Positions 17,131 through 26,420 are shown, counted from the stretch's first letter. The stretch: DNA of 59,824 nucleotides from Actinomycetota bacterium (GCA_018673475.1 JABHCN010000022.1:1-59824); one strand, 5' to 3'. The notes: generated by a model from the sequence alone, not told the origin. Program-made: numbers and translations.

Positions 17131-17331
17131 ATGGTCGTGACCACGTTTGTAGCCATTGGCGTGCTGGTGGTGGGCCTTCTCATCGGCTGGCCGGTGCTGG
17201 TAGCGCTGTCGGCCATCTTTGTGGCGGTTCAACTGCTCATGATCGGCGCCCGGGCCGCTGTCGAGAGCAACGACAGACGTCTCGCAGCGCGCCTGACCGC
17301 ACGCCAGGAGGCCCACAACGACGAGGGCTGA
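17131..17331 (+). CDS. Small hypothetical membrane protein
   Basis: A 66-residue protein from ATG 17131 (in-frame GTG and TTG codons lie 27 and 33 nt upstream but have no better ribosome site). Residues 1-40 are almost entirely hydrophobic and fit two short membrane helices around a GW-P turn; the remainder is a charged, probably cytosolic tail (ESNDRRLAARLTARQEAHNDEG region). It is divergent from the mutase operon and precedes the purine nucleoside phosphorylase by about 107 nt. I do not recognise the family. Confidence 0.55.
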   Translation: MVVTTFVAIGVLVVGLLIGWPVLVALSAIFVAVQLLMIGARAAVESNDRRLAARLTARQEAHNDEG

Positions 17332-17438
17332 ACGCCAGCACGGCCCACCTTCACGGTGCGGCCGGCGCTGGTGAGCCGCTACCGTTCCCGTGGGCACACA
17401 GAACCGGGGAACTTCCCGTTCCGTACCCACCCACCACG

Positions 17439-18269
17439 ATGAACAGCCCCCACCCAGACCCCTTCTCGCTGGCCGACGAGGCCGCAGCCGCCCTTGCCGA
17501 ACGCACGGGGCAGGCGACCCACGATGCCGTCGTGGTTCTGGGCTCGGGTTGGGCAGCGACTGCCGACGGTCTGGGCGAGGTCCTCGCCGATGTGCCTCTC
17601 GACGACCTGCCCGGCTTTCCGGCCCCAACTGTTGCCGGGCACCGCAACAGCGCCCTGTCGGTTGCGGTGGGTGACACGACAACCCTTGTGCTGGGGGGCC
17701 GTAGCCACCTCTACGAGGGGCATCCGGTGCCCACGGTCGTGCATGGGGTACGTACCGCAATCGCAGCCGGTTGCGGGGTGGCGATTCTCACAAACGCCGC
17801 AGGAGGCCTCAACCCTGCCTGGCCTGTCGGCCAGCCGGTGGTCCTGCGCGATCAGTTGAACCTGACCGGAGCATCACCCATGGCAGGTCCACCGCCACCA
17901 CCCGACCGGCCGGCACGCTTCGTTGATCTGACCGAGGCCTACTCCATGCGGCTTCGGGGACTCGCCCACCAGGTGGACAGCTCGCTTCCCGAGGGCATCT
18001 ACGCGGGTCTACTCGGCGGTGCCTACGAGACACCGGCTGAGGTGCGAATGCTTGGCGGCCTTGGTGCAGACCTGGTCGGAATGTCGACCGTGCTCGAGAC
18101 GATCGCAGCCCGGCACCTCGGAGCCGAGGTGCTGGGGATCTCCCTCGTCACCAACGCCGCCGCCGGGATGGGCAACGAGAACCTGGACCACGCCGAGGTC
18201 CTTGAGGCAGCCAGGGCAGCGGGACCGCGCATGCTGGCGCTCCTGCGCGGCGTGCTGGAGAGGCTGTGA
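17439..18269 (+). CDS. punA: Purine nucleoside phosphorylase
   Basis: A 276-residue trimeric-type PNP. It splits purine (deoxy)nucleosides with phosphate into base and (deoxy)ribose-1-phosphate. Family motifs in order are VVLGSGW (phosphate loop), GRSHLYEGH, TNAAGGLNP, GGAYETPAEVRML and VGMSTVLE, followed by LVTNAAAG. The start is ATG 17439. The stop overlaps the GTG of the next gene (TGTGA), and that gene encodes a phospho-sugar mutase able to convert the sugar-1-phosphate, so the pair works in sequence. Confidence 0.95.
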   Translation: MNSPHPDPFSLADEAAAALAERTGQATHDAVVVLGSGWAATADGLGEVLADVPLDDLPGFPAPTVAGHRNSALSVAVGDTTTLVLGGRSHLYEGHPVPTVVHGVRTAIAAGCGVAILTNAAGGLNPAWPVGQPVVLRDQLNLTGASPMAGPPPPPDRPARFVDLTEAYSMRLRGLAHQVDSSLPEGIYAGLLGGAYETPAEVRMLGGLGADLVGMSTVLETIAARHLGAEVLGISLVTNAAAGMGNENLDHAEVLEAARAAGPRMLALLRGVLERL

Positions 18270-19981
18270 CGACCCTCACCTCCACGGACCGCTCAGCCGA
18301 AACTGCACGAAGTTGGTTCGAGGTCGACCCCGACCCCGAGACGCGTGCGGAGACCGAGGCACTGCTCGCCGGCGGAGGTAGCGCCCTCGAGGAACGCTTC
18401 GGCGACAGATTGGTGTTCGGCACTGCAGGCCTCAGAGGAGAACTCGGCACAGGCCCGATGCGAATGAACCGTGTGATGGTGCGGATGACGGCCGCAGCCA
18501 TAGCCAGGCACCTGCTGACCGGATCCGGCCCGAACGGCAACCCGGCCGACTCCGACACGACACCGGTGGTTGCCGTCTGCTTCGACGCACGTCACATGAG
18601 CGACGTGTTCGCCGAGGACACGGTGAGGGTGCTGGCGGGCCGGGGGGTCGCAAGCATCCTGCTCCCGGGGCCACTTCCGACACCCCTTCTGGCGTTCACC
18701 CTGCGCAACAAGGGGGCCGATGCCGGAATCATGGTCACGGCCAGCCACAACCCACGTGCCGACAACGGCTACAAGGTCTACTGGTCAGATGGCGCCCAGA
18801 TCATCTCTCCTGTCGATGCTGAGATCTCAGCCCTGATCGACGACTCGCCCCTGCCCACCGACGACGACCTTGCCGGTGGGGAGAGCCCTCTCATCACCCG
18901 GGTAGGGCAAGACGAGGTAGCGCGCTACGTCGAGGCGACAGCCTCGGTCGTACAGGTCGATTCGCCACGGGGCCTCTCTGTCGTCTACACGCCTCTGCAC
19001 GGGGTGGGCCGCGACACCCTGCTCAGGGTCTTTGAGAATGCAGGTTTCGACAAACCCCTGGTGGTCCCCGAACAGGGTGACCCCGACCCCGACTTTCCGA
19101 CCGTGGAGTACCCGAACCCCGAGGTCCCAGGTGCCCTGGACCTGGCCATAGCCCTGGCCACCGAAAGGTCGGCCGACATCGTGCTCGCCAACGACCCCGA
19201 TGCAGATCGGCTGGCGGTCGCCGTTCCCGACGGAGCAACATGGCGCACCCTCACCGGCGACGACGTCGGGGCACTGCTCGCCGACCACGTGCTCACCGGG
19301 GGCTCGGGCCACAACCGCCTTGTAGCCACCACCGTGGTCTCCTCCAGGATGCTGGAGTCGATCGCCGCCCACCACGGGGTGCGCCACGCCGAAACCCTCA
19401 CCGGCTTCAAGTGGATTGTCAGGCCCGGCCTGCTCGACCCGGCAGCCGACTTCGTGTTCGGGTACGAGGAGGCGGCCGGCTTTGCCGTCGGTGATCTCGT
19501 ACGCGACAAGGACGGCATCACAGCAGCCCTTGCATTCGCAGAGTTGGCTGCAACCGAAAAGGCGACAGGCAGAACCGTCATCGACCGACTACATGACCTG
19601 TGGCAGCGCCACGGACTGCACAGGACCGGCCTACGAACCATTCGCTTCGAGGGACCGGGCGGTGCGTCACGAATGGCGGAACTGATGGACAACCTTCGAT
19701 CCAGGCCTCCCAGGACCATCGCGGGCATGGGTGTGGTATCGGCGACCGACCTGGCCGAACCCGGTTCGGTGTTACCGCCAACAGACGCAATCGTCTTCAA
19801 TCTGGACGGTGGACGCCTCGTTGTCCGACCCAGCGGTACCGAGCCGATGCTGAAGACCTACGCAGAGGTGACCGACACCTCCCCCGGCGACGATCTCGTT
19901 GCAGCCGAGGCGGCTGCAACCCGACTGCTCGACAACCTGCTGGACGGCGCAGGCCTCATGTTGGCCAGGGCGGTCACATGA
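18266..19981 (+). CDS. Phospho-sugar mutase, probable phosphopentomutase (PGM2-like)
   Basis: A 571-residue alpha-D-phosphohexomutase-superfamily enzyme. The phosphoserine loop is TASHNPRADNGYKVY, the magnesium loop DPDADR, the sugar loop GYEEAAGF and the phosphate-binding loop RPSGTEP. Length and the FGTAGLRGELG N-terminus fit the PGM2 subgroup, some members of which act on (deoxy)ribose-1-phosphate. Location between a PNP and deoC makes phosphopentomutase the most likely role: deoxyribose-1-phosphate to deoxyribose-5-phosphate. Phosphoglucomutase or phosphomannomutase activity cannot be excluded. The GTG start overlaps punA, and its stop overlaps the deoC start (ATGA). Confidence 0.88.
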   Translation: MTTLTSTDRSAETARSWFEVDPDPETRAETEALLAGGGSALEERFGDRLVFGTAGLRGELGTGPMRMNRVMVRMTAAAIARHLLTGSGPNGNPADSDTTPVVAVCFDARHMSDVFAEDTVRVLAGRGVASILLPGPLPTPLLAFTLRNKGADAGIMVTASHNPRADNGYKVYWSDGAQIISPVDAEISALIDDSPLPTDDDLAGGESPLITRVGQDEVARYVEATASVVQVDSPRGLSVVYTPLHGVGRDTLLRVFENAGFDKPLVVPEQGDPDPDFPTVEYPNPEVPGALDLAIALATERSADIVLANDPDADRLAVAVPDGATWRTLTGDDVGALLADHVLTGGSGHNRLVATTVVSSRMLESIAAHHGVRHAETLTGFKWIVRPGLLDPAADFVFGYEEAAGFAVGDLVRDKDGITAALAFAELAATEKATGRTVIDRLHDLWQRHGLHRTGLRTIRFEGPGGASRMAELMDNLRSRPPRTIAGMGVVSATDLAEPGSVLPPTDAIVFNLDGGRLVVRPSGTEPMLKTYAEVTDTSPGDDLVAAEAAATRLLDNLLDGAGLMLARAVT

Positions 19982-20904
19982 CAACCTCGACTGCATTTGT
20001 TCCGAGCACCGGCGGTGGCCCCGTGAGCACGACGCCCGTCGACGCGGTTTCTCTGGAGGCACGGGCCGCAGCCCTGTGCACACGCTCGATCAAGACCACC
20101 AGCAAACGGGCGGCCCTCCACACCACGATCAGGTGCATCGACCTGACCACCCTCGAGGGCACCGACACCGCTGGCAAGGTGGCATCCCTGTGCCAGAAGG
20201 CGATCCGGCCCAGCCCGGGCGACCCGACGATCCCGTCGGTGGCGGCGGTTTGCGTCTACCCCGAGATGGTGGAACACGCCGTGGCGGCTGTCGCCGGAAC
20301 CGGTGTAGCAGTGGCAAGCGTGGCCGGCGCATTCCCGGCGGGTATGTCCGCACCTGCCGTGAGGGTCGCCGACATTGCCGACGCCGTAGGCCGAGGCGCC
20401 GATGAGATTGACATCGTCTTGAACCGGTCCGCGTTCATGGCAGGGGACCTGGGACGCGCACACGACGAGATCGTCGCCGCCAAGGAGGCCTGCGGTTCAG
20501 CACACCTCAAGGTCATCTTGGAGACCGGCGAGCTGGGTTCATACGATCAGGTCCGGCGGGCCTCGATGCTGGCAATGGCTGCAGGCGCCGACTTCATCAA
20601 GACGTCCACGGGCAAGATCCCCAGGGCCGCCACCCACCCGATGGTCCTGAACATGGCCGAGGCCATCCGCGACTACGCCGACCAGACCGGTGTGGTCGTG
20701 GGCCTCAAGGGAGCCGGTGGAATACGCACAGCCAAGCAGGCGTGGCACCACCTGGTGATCGTGGGTGAGACGCTGGGCTCCGAATGGCTCAACCCGGAAC
20801 TGTTCCGCCTTGGAGCCTCCAGCCTGCTCAACGACGTCCTGATGCAGATTCAAAAACTCGACACTGGCCGTTACAGCGGCCCCGACTACGTCACGGTGGA
20901 CTGA
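19978..20904 (+). CDS. deoC: Deoxyribose-phosphate aldolase
   Basis: A 308-residue DeoC. It cleaves 2-deoxyribose-5-phosphate to glyceraldehyde-3-phosphate and acetaldehyde. The Schiff-base Lys lies in FIKTSTGK, with the proton-relay Lys in VGLKGAGGIR and the conserved EIDIVLN segment upstream. The protein is longer than the 250-residue E. coli form, with an N-terminal extension of about 40 residues. ATG 19978 is part of an ATGA overlap with the preceding mutase; longer frames overlap the mutase gene. An aldehyde dehydrogenase gene follows, matching the acetaldehyde product. Confidence 0.96.
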   Translation: MTTSTAFVPSTGGGPVSTTPVDAVSLEARAAALCTRSIKTTSKRAALHTTIRCIDLTTLEGTDTAGKVASLCQKAIRPSPGDPTIPSVAAVCVYPEMVEHAVAAVAGTGVAVASVAGAFPAGMSAPAVRVADIADAVGRGADEIDIVLNRSAFMAGDLGRAHDEIVAAKEACGSAHLKVILETGELGSYDQVRRASMLAMAAGADFIKTSTGKIPRAATHPMVLNMAEAIRDYADQTGVVVGLKGAGGIRTAKQAWHHLVIVGETLGSEWLNPELFRLGASSLLNDVLMQIQKLDTGRYSGPDYVTVD

Positions 20905-20908
20905 GACC

Positions 20909-22399
20909 ATGGCCCCAACAGACAACCCTCCTGAGACCTTCGGCATCGACTACGCCCCGGCGCCCGAGTCAACTGCGGTGGTCGACATCGCCGACAGCTA
21001 CGGCCACTTCATCAACGGTGACTTCGTCGAACCCTCTTCCGGGGCCACGTTCCCGACCGTCAATCCGGCCACCGAGACGCACCTGGCCGATATCGCCGAC
21101 GGCTCAGCCGAGGACGTCGACCGTGCCGTCACCGCTGCACGCGCTGCGTTCGAGGGGCCATGGGGCCAGATGCCGGGGAGCGAGCGGGGCAAGTACCTGT
21201 TCCGGATCGCCCGTCAACTCCAGGAGCGGTCCCGTGAGTTCGCCGTGCTCGAGACCATGGACGGCGGCAAGCCCATCACTGAGAGCCGTGACCTGGACCT
21301 GCCGATGTCGGCCGCCTGGTTCTTCTACTACGCAGGCTGGGCCGACAAGCTGGAATACGCGTTCCCCAACAGGACCATGGCGCCCCACGGGGTGGCCGGC
21401 CAGATCGTGCCGTGGAACTTTCCGCTCATGATGGCTGCCTGGAAGTTGGCACCGGCCCTTGCTGCCGGCAACACGGTTGTTCTCAAGCCGGCAGAAACCA
21501 CGCCCCTGACAGCCCTCCTGTTGGCCGACGTGCTGCAGGACATTGACCTGCCACCCGGGGTTGTGAACATCGTGACCGGTGCGGGCGCCACTGGCGCAGC
21601 TCTCGTTTCCCATCCCGGCATCGACAAGCTGGCCTTCACCGGATCGACCGACGTCGGCAAGGCCATCCAGCGGATCGCTTCGACCCGCCGCATCCCCCTC
21701 ACCCTGGAACTTGGCGGCAAGGCCGCCCACATCGTGTTCGAGGACTCGGCAGTCGACCAGGCCGTCGAGGGGGTGGTGACCGGCATCTACTCCAACCAGG
21801 GTCACGTGTGCTGCGCCGGGTCGCGCCTGCTGGTTGAGGAGTCGATCGCAGACCAGTTCGTCGAGCGCCTGAGGCGCCGGGTCTCAACACTGCGCCTGGG
21901 TGACCCACTCGACAAGAACACCGACGTGGGGGCAATCAACTCGGCTGATCAGTTGCAGCGCATCACAGACATGGTCGCAACCGGAGTCTCTGAGGGTGCC
22001 GACCTCTTCCAGCCCGAGGTCGACCTCCCCGACAAGGGCTACTGGTTCCCGCCGACGGTGTTCACCGGGGTGCAGCAGAGCCATACGGTGGCCCGCGAGG
22101 AGATCTTCGGACCTGTGCTCACCGTCCAGACCTTCCGCACTGCCGAGGAGGCCGTGGAGAAGGCCAACAACACGCCCTACGGCCTGTCAGCCGGCATCTG
22201 GACCGAGAAGGGCTCCAAAATCCTCTGGATGGCAGAGAAGTTGCGGGCGGGTGTGGTGTGGGCCAACACCTACAACAGGTTCGACCCGGCCAGCCCCTTC
22301 GGCGGATACAAGGAGAGCGGCTTCGGCCGCGAAGGCGGCCTTCACGGCCTGTCCCCGTACCTGCGGGAACGAACGGGCGGCACCAGGGGAGGTGCATGA
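20909..22399 (+). CDS. Aldehyde dehydrogenase
   Basis: A 496-residue NAD(P)-dependent ALDH with full active site: PWNFP for cofactor binding, FTGSTDVGK, LELGGK containing the catalytic Glu, and GHVCCAGSR containing the nucleophilic Cys, then EEIFGPVL and SPFGGYKESG. It starts 4 nt after deoC, so oxidation of the acetaldehyde released by DeoC is the simplest role, with the paired truncated ALDH as partner. Its stop overlaps the next start (ATGA). The exact aldehyde is an inference from position. Confidence 0.93.
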   Translation: MAPTDNPPETFGIDYAPAPESTAVVDIADSYGHFINGDFVEPSSGATFPTVNPATETHLADIADGSAEDVDRAVTAARAAFEGPWGQMPGSERGKYLFRIARQLQERSREFAVLETMDGGKPITESRDLDLPMSAAWFFYYAGWADKLEYAFPNRTMAPHGVAGQIVPWNFPLMMAAWKLAPALAAGNTVVLKPAETTPLTALLLADVLQDIDLPPGVVNIVTGAGATGAALVSHPGIDKLAFTGSTDVGKAIQRIASTRRIPLTLELGGKAAHIVFEDSAVDQAVEGVVTGIYSNQGHVCCAGSRLLVEESIADQFVERLRRRVSTLRLGDPLDKNTDVGAINSADQLQRITDMVATGVSEGADLFQPEVDLPDKGYWFPPTVFTGVQQSHTVAREEIFGPVLTVQTFRTAEEAVEKANNTPYGLSAGIWTEKGSKILWMAEKLRAGVVWANTYNRFDPASPFGGYKESGFGREGGLHGLSPYLRERTGGTRGGA

Positions 22400-23244
22400 T
22401 GGCTGAACACATGCCGGTCGACAAGACCTTCAAGCTGTTCATCGGCGGGGCGTTCCCCCGCTCGGAGTCAGGAAGGACGTTCCAGGTCCACTCGGCCGAC
22501 GGTGACCTTCTGGCCAACGCAGCAAAGGCTTCCCGCAAGGACCTCCGAGAAGCGGTCAAGGCGGCACGCAGCGCCCAACCGGGATGGGCCGGCCGCACCG
22601 CCTACAACCGTGGTCAGGTTCTCTACCGGGTTGCCGAGGTAATGGAGTCCCGTCGGTCCGAGTTCACCTCGGTGCTGAGAGCCACGGGCATGGCTGCCCG
22701 TGCCGCCCGTACCGAGGTGGACAGGTCGATCGACAGGTGGGTCTGGTACGCGGGGTGGGCCGACAAGCTCCACCACGTGCTCGGCACGGTCAACCCGGTC
22801 GTCGGCCCCTACTTCAACTTCACCTTCCCCGAGCCAACCGGCGTGGTGGTCGTTGCCGCACCCGATGACCCGCCGCTACTCGGCCTGCTCTCACGGATCG
22901 CCCCGGTGATCGTCTCGGGCAACACGGCCGTGGTGGCCACCGGTGGCCCCTCGACTCTGGCAGCCGTGACGCTGGCCGAGGTTCTTGCAACCTCCGACGT
23001 GCCGGGTGGGGTGGTCAACGTCCTCACGGGTGAAAAGGGCGAGTTGCTGCCGTGGGCGCTTGGCCACATGGACGTCAACTCTGTCGACCTGACCGGTGCA
23101 CCTGACGGCCTCGAGAATGAGGCTGTGGCTGCGGCCGCCGACAACGTGAAGCGCATCGTGCGTTCCGACCCGGCCGGTGCCAGCCCGTACATGATCGGCG
23201 ACTTCCTTGAGATGAAGACCGTCTGGCACCCGATCGGGCGCTGA
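22396..23244 (+). CDS. Truncated ALDH-family protein lacking the catalytic cysteine
   Basis: A 282-residue protein that matches only the N-terminal cofactor-binding part of ALDH: LFIGGAFPRSESGRTFQV, RSAQPGWAGRTAYNRGQVLYR and a GNTAVV segment. It ends soon after, with DFLEMKTVWHPIG, and has neither an ELGGK glutamate nor the cysteine loop. I recall such short ALDH-like partners beside a full ALDH and deoC in other actinobacteria, so this is probably a conserved pseudoenzyme, not a fresh truncation. The AGGGGAGG Shine-Dalgarno sequence precedes two adjacent ATG codons (22396 and 22399). Confidence 0.82.
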   Translation: MMAEHMPVDKTFKLFIGGAFPRSESGRTFQVHSADGDLLANAAKASRKDLREAVKAARSAQPGWAGRTAYNRGQVLYRVAEVMESRRSEFTSVLRATGMAARAARTEVDRSIDRWVWYAGWADKLHHVLGTVNPVVGPYFNFTFPEPTGVVVVAAPDDPPLLGLLSRIAPVIVSGNTAVVATGGPSTLAAVTLAEVLATSDVPGGVVNVLTGEKGELLPWALGHMDVNSVDLTGAPDGLENEAVAAAADNVKRIVRSDPAGASPYMIGDFLEMKTVWHPIGR

Positions 23245-23251
23245 GGCGGCC

Positions 23252-24526
23252 TCAGGCCCCTATCCGGTCGACAACCAGCGGCAGAGGGGTTGGGGCCTCA
23301 CCGACAACCTCAATTGCGCCTTCGAGGGCATCGCGGGCAGCGTCGAACAGGTCGGAATCTTCTGCGTGCAGTTCCAGGACAGGCTGGCCGGCCTCGACAG
23401 AATCACCCGGCTTGGCCAGGCAGACCACGCCGGCCGAGGCGCTCACGGTGTCCTCCTTACGGGCGCGTCCCGCCCCGAGACGCCACGCAGCAACCCCTAC
23501 CGACAGGCAGTCGAGGCGGCCCAGCCAGCCGGCCTCGTCGACCGTGACAACCTCGACGTGTGGTGCGGTGGGCAGGTCGACCGACAGGTCACCTCCCTGA
23601 GCGGTGACCATCTCGTCGAACACCTCGCGGGGACGACCAGATGCCAGGACGGCTGCCGGGTCGGCGTCCAGACCCGCCAGGGCGACCATCTCGTCTGCCA
23701 GAGCCAGGGTGACCTCTACGAGGTCGGCCGGGCCGCCTCCCTCCAGGACCTCGATGCTCTCGACCACCTCGAGGGCATTGCCTGCAGTCCTTCCGAGGAC
23801 CGTGTGCATGGCCGTCAGGAGGGCGACGGTGCGTACGCCGTTGGTCTCCCCCAGACCGACCATGGTTCGAGCCAGCTCCCTGGCCCGGTCCAGCTCGGGC
23901 ATGAACGCCCCCGAGCCGAACTTCACGTCCAGCACAAGCGATTCGGTGCCCTCGGCGATCTTCTTGGACATGATTGAGCTGGCGATCAACGGTATGGAGT
24001 CGACCGTGGCGGTCACGTCGCGTAGCGAATAGAGGCGCCGGTCGGCCGGGCTGATGTCTTCAGTGGCCCCGGCTATCACACCCCCTACACGGCGCATCTG
24101 GTCGACCATCTCTTCGATGCTGAGCGATGCCCTCCACCCGGAGATCGCCTCCATCTTGTCGAGCGTGCCGCCGCTGTGGCCGAGACCCCTTCCCGACAAC
24201 TGTGGAACCGCAGCACCGCATGCAGCGACCAGAGGAACGAGGATCAGCGAGACCTTGTCTCCGACTCCCCCGGTGGAATGCTTGTCGACCGTGGGCAGAC
24301 CCACTCCGCCGAGGTCCAGCCGACTCCCGGAGTCGACCATCGCCCCGGTCCACACCGCCAACTCATCGGGCTCCATGCCTCGGAAGAAGATGGCCATTGC
24401 GAGCGCAGCAGCCTGCTCATCGGCGATAACCCCGCCGGCGGCGTAGTTGTGTATGAACCAGGTGATCTGTTCGTCGCTGAGGCGGTGACCGTCGCGTTTT
24501 GCCCTGATGATCTCGACGGTGTCCAC
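23252..24526 (-). CDS. deoA: Thymidine/pyrimidine-nucleoside phosphorylase
   Basis: A 424-residue enzyme that phosphorolyses thymidine or other pyrimidine nucleosides to base and (deoxy)ribose-1-phosphate. Signatures include DKHSTGGVGDKVSL (phosphate loop), SGRGLGHSGGTLDK and the KFGSGAFM motif, with the C-terminal domain ending in ELHAEDSDLF. The start is GTG 24526, 3 nt after the cdd stop. It converges on the ALDH genes. With cdd it forms the pyrimidine arm of the salvage block, feeding the same phosphopentomutase and DeoC. Confidence 0.96.
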   Translation of the reverse strand: MDTVEIIRAKRDGHRLSDEQITWFIHNYAAGGVIADEQAAALAMAIFFRGMEPDELAVWTGAMVDSGSRLDLGGVGLPTVDKHSTGGVGDKVSLILVPLVAACGAAVPQLSGRGLGHSGGTLDKMEAISGWRASLSIEEMVDQMRRVGGVIAGATEDISPADRRLYSLRDVTATVDSIPLIASSIMSKKIAEGTESLVLDVKFGSGAFMPELDRARELARTMVGLGETNGVRTVALLTAMHTVLGRTAGNALEVVESIEVLEGGGPADLVEVTLALADEMVALAGLDADPAAVLASGRPREVFDEMVTAQGGDLSVDLPTAPHVEVVTVDEAGWLGRLDCLSVGVAAWRLGAGRARKEDTVSASAGVVCLAKPGDSVEAGQPVLELHAEDSDLFDAARDALEGAIEVVGEAPTPLPLVVDRIGA

Positions 24527-24529
24527 GGC

Positions 24530-24946
24530 TCAGTCCCCGTCTGAGGAGGTGTCCAGGTCTTCTGGTGAGAACGGGTCGGCCAGCAGTTCGACGATGGAGC
24601 GGGGCCCGTTGCGGCCGTCGACCAGCAGTTCGGTGCCGCCGGCTTCCAGAAGCAGTTGCCGACACCGCCCGCACGGCGCCAGTGGCTGCCCTTCGGGGTT
24701 GGTGGCGACCACGGCCACCAGACGGCCACCGCCGGTGAGGTGCATGTCTGAGACCATGCCGCACTCGGCACACAGGGTGAGGCCGTAGGAGGCGTTCTCC
24801 ACATTGCAGCCGGACACGATCCGGCCGTCGTCGGTGAGGCCCGCGGCGCCCACCGGGAACCGGGAGTACGGGGCGTAGGCGTTGGCTGCGGCCTCGGCAG
24901 CCACCGAGCGCAGCGCCTGCCAGTCGATGTCGGGGTCAGCGTCCAT
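24530..24946 (-). CDS. cdd: Cytidine deaminase
   Basis: A 138-residue zinc enzyme that deaminates cytidine and deoxycytidine to uridine forms. The zinc/catalytic motifs are CAECGM (Cys-Ala-Glu with the proton-shuttling Glu) and PCGRCRQ, with the substrate motif NVENASYG. I chose ATG 24946 with GGTGGG directly upstream; ATG 24964 would add six residues. The gene is followed by deoA at 3 nt, consistent with a cdd-deoA pair. Confidence 0.95.
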   Translation of the reverse strand: MDADPDIDWQALRSVAAEAAANAYAPYSRFPVGAAGLTDDGRIVSGCNVENASYGLTLCAECGMVSDMHLTGGGRLVAVVATNPEGQPLAPCGRCRQLLLEAGGTELLVDGRNGPRSIVELLADPFSPEDLDTSSDGD

Positions 24947-25015
24947 CCCACCATGCTGCCCCATACGGCGGTGATTGCACAGGATTCGACTCCGGCAGGA
25001 GCATCCGGCGTGGCG

Positions 25016-25456
25016 CTACGGCTTCAGGCGGTAGACGTTGGTGTCGCGCTCTTCAAAACCGAGGCGGCTGTACAGCCGGTTGGCTGCCTCCCTTGAAGGG
25101 CGGGATGTGAGGTCGATCGTCGTGGCGCCGACCTCGCTGGCACGCTGGATTGCAGCCCGGTTGAGGGCCTCGCCAACGCCCCTGCCCCTGGCTTCCTCGT
25201 CGACGACCACGTCCTCGATCCATGCCCGCACTCCCGTTGGTATCCGAAAGACAACCAACGTCATCATTCCGAGAACCGCTCCATGCTCCTCGGCCACCAG
25301 CAGGATCGAGGCATCCGAGTCCACGAGCGCGCAGAGTTCTCCACGATCAGGAGCGGGGTTGGAGTTGGACAACTGTGGAACAAGCCGGACCATCGCCTCC
25401 ACGAGGGCGTCGTCCACCTCGGTGGCTTCACGAATCTCAATCATCGAATCATCCAT
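25016..25456 (-). CDS. GNAT-family N-acetyltransferase
   Basis: A 146-residue GNAT. The acetyl-CoA pyrophosphate loop is RGRGVGEAL, preceded by WIEDVVVDEEA (motif A strand), and the C-terminus has NRLYSRLGFEERDTNVYR, typical of motif B. Small-molecule or protein N-termini are both possible substrates; nothing indicates which. The start is ATG 25456, with ATG 25444 also possible. It is divergent from the PAC2 gene with 85 nt between them. Confidence 0.85.
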   Translation of the reverse strand: MDDSMIEIREATEVDDALVEAMVRLVPQLSNSNPAPDRGELCALVDSDASILLVAEEHGAVLGMMTLVVFRIPTGVRAWIEDVVVDEEARGRGVGEALNRAAIQRASEVGATTIDLTSRPSREAANRLYSRLGFEERDTNVYRLKP

Positions 25457-25541
25457 CCGGACAGATTGTAGGAGGCCCCAGCCTGCCAACCGGATCGCCC
25501 ACCTGCCGGGCGCGTGCTGCACCGGCCACCGGTAGCCTCCG

Positions 25542-26417
25542 ATGATGGTTGGCTCTCCGGCACCCCACCTGCACTGGACCGACGCAGCGAGGATCAACGA
25601 CCTCGAATCGCCGATCCTGATTGCGGCCTTCGAGGGCTGGAACGATGCTGGCGAGGCATCGTCCACGGCAACCCGCTACGTGCGCGACCACTTCGAATCG
25701 GTTGAGGTGGCAACAATCGACGCCGAGGACTTCTTCGACTTCACCGTGGCCCGACCGAGCGTCCACCTCGACGAGGACGGCAGTCGCCACATCGCCTGGC
25801 CCTCAACAAGCGTGTACGCGGCCCACATCCCGGGAACCGGGCACGACCTGATTGTCCTGACCGGCCACGAGCCACAGTTGCGCTGGCGGACCTTTGTGGA
25901 CCACGTGGTCACAACCGCCAACGAGGTCGGCGCCAGCCTTGCCGTCACCCTCGGTGCCCTGTTGACCGACATTCCCCACACCCGGCCCGTGCAGGTGTAC
26001 GGAACTTCCGACGACGAGGCGATCGCCGAGCACCTGAGCCTCTCGCCGTCGACCTACGAGGGGCCCACGGGCATAGTCGGTGTCCTGGGAACCGGCCTTC
26101 GGGCAGCCGGGATACCAACAGCGTCCCTGTGGGCGAGTGTTCCTGCCTATGTGTCGAGCGCCCCCTCCCCCAAGGCCGCCCTGGCACTGGTCGAGAGCCT
26201 CGGCACCGTGCTGGGAACGGCCATCCCGTGCACCGACCTCGAGATAGCTGCCGCCGCCTACGAGCGCCAGGTCAGCGAACTGGTGGCCGAGGACGACGAC
26301 ACCGCGGAGTACGTCGAGCGCCTGGAGGTGGACTTCGACGAGGAGCCCAACGACAACCCGGAACGTCTGGTGGCCGACATCGAGGATTTCCTGCGAAACC
26401 AGCCGGGTAAGCCCTGA
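25542..26417 (+). CDS. PAC2-family protein
   Basis: A 291-residue protein of the proteasome-assembly-chaperone 2 fold. Visible family features are LIAAFEGWNDAGEASSTA near the N-terminus, DFFDFTVARP, a GHEPQLRW segment and a C-terminal acidic region EDDDTAEYVERLE. Most actinobacteria carry PAC2 proteins; a role with the proteasome has been proposed, but no proteasome gene is visible here. The start ATG 25542 is supported by position only. It is convergent with the NUDIX gene, 3 nt apart. Confidence 0.85.
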   Translation: MMVGSPAPHLHWTDAARINDLESPILIAAFEGWNDAGEASSTATRYVRDHFESVEVATIDAEDFFDFTVARPSVHLDEDGSRHIAWPSTSVYAAHIPGTGHDLIVLTGHEPQLRWRTFVDHVVTTANEVGASLAVTLGALLTDIPHTRPVQVYGTSDDEAIAEHLSLSPSTYEGPTGIVGVLGTGLRAAGIPTASLWASVPAYVSSAPSPKAALALVESLGTVLGTAIPCTDLEIAAAAYERQVSELVAEDDDTAEYVERLEVDFDEEPNDNPERLVADIEDFLRNQPGKP

Positions 26418-26420
26418 CCC

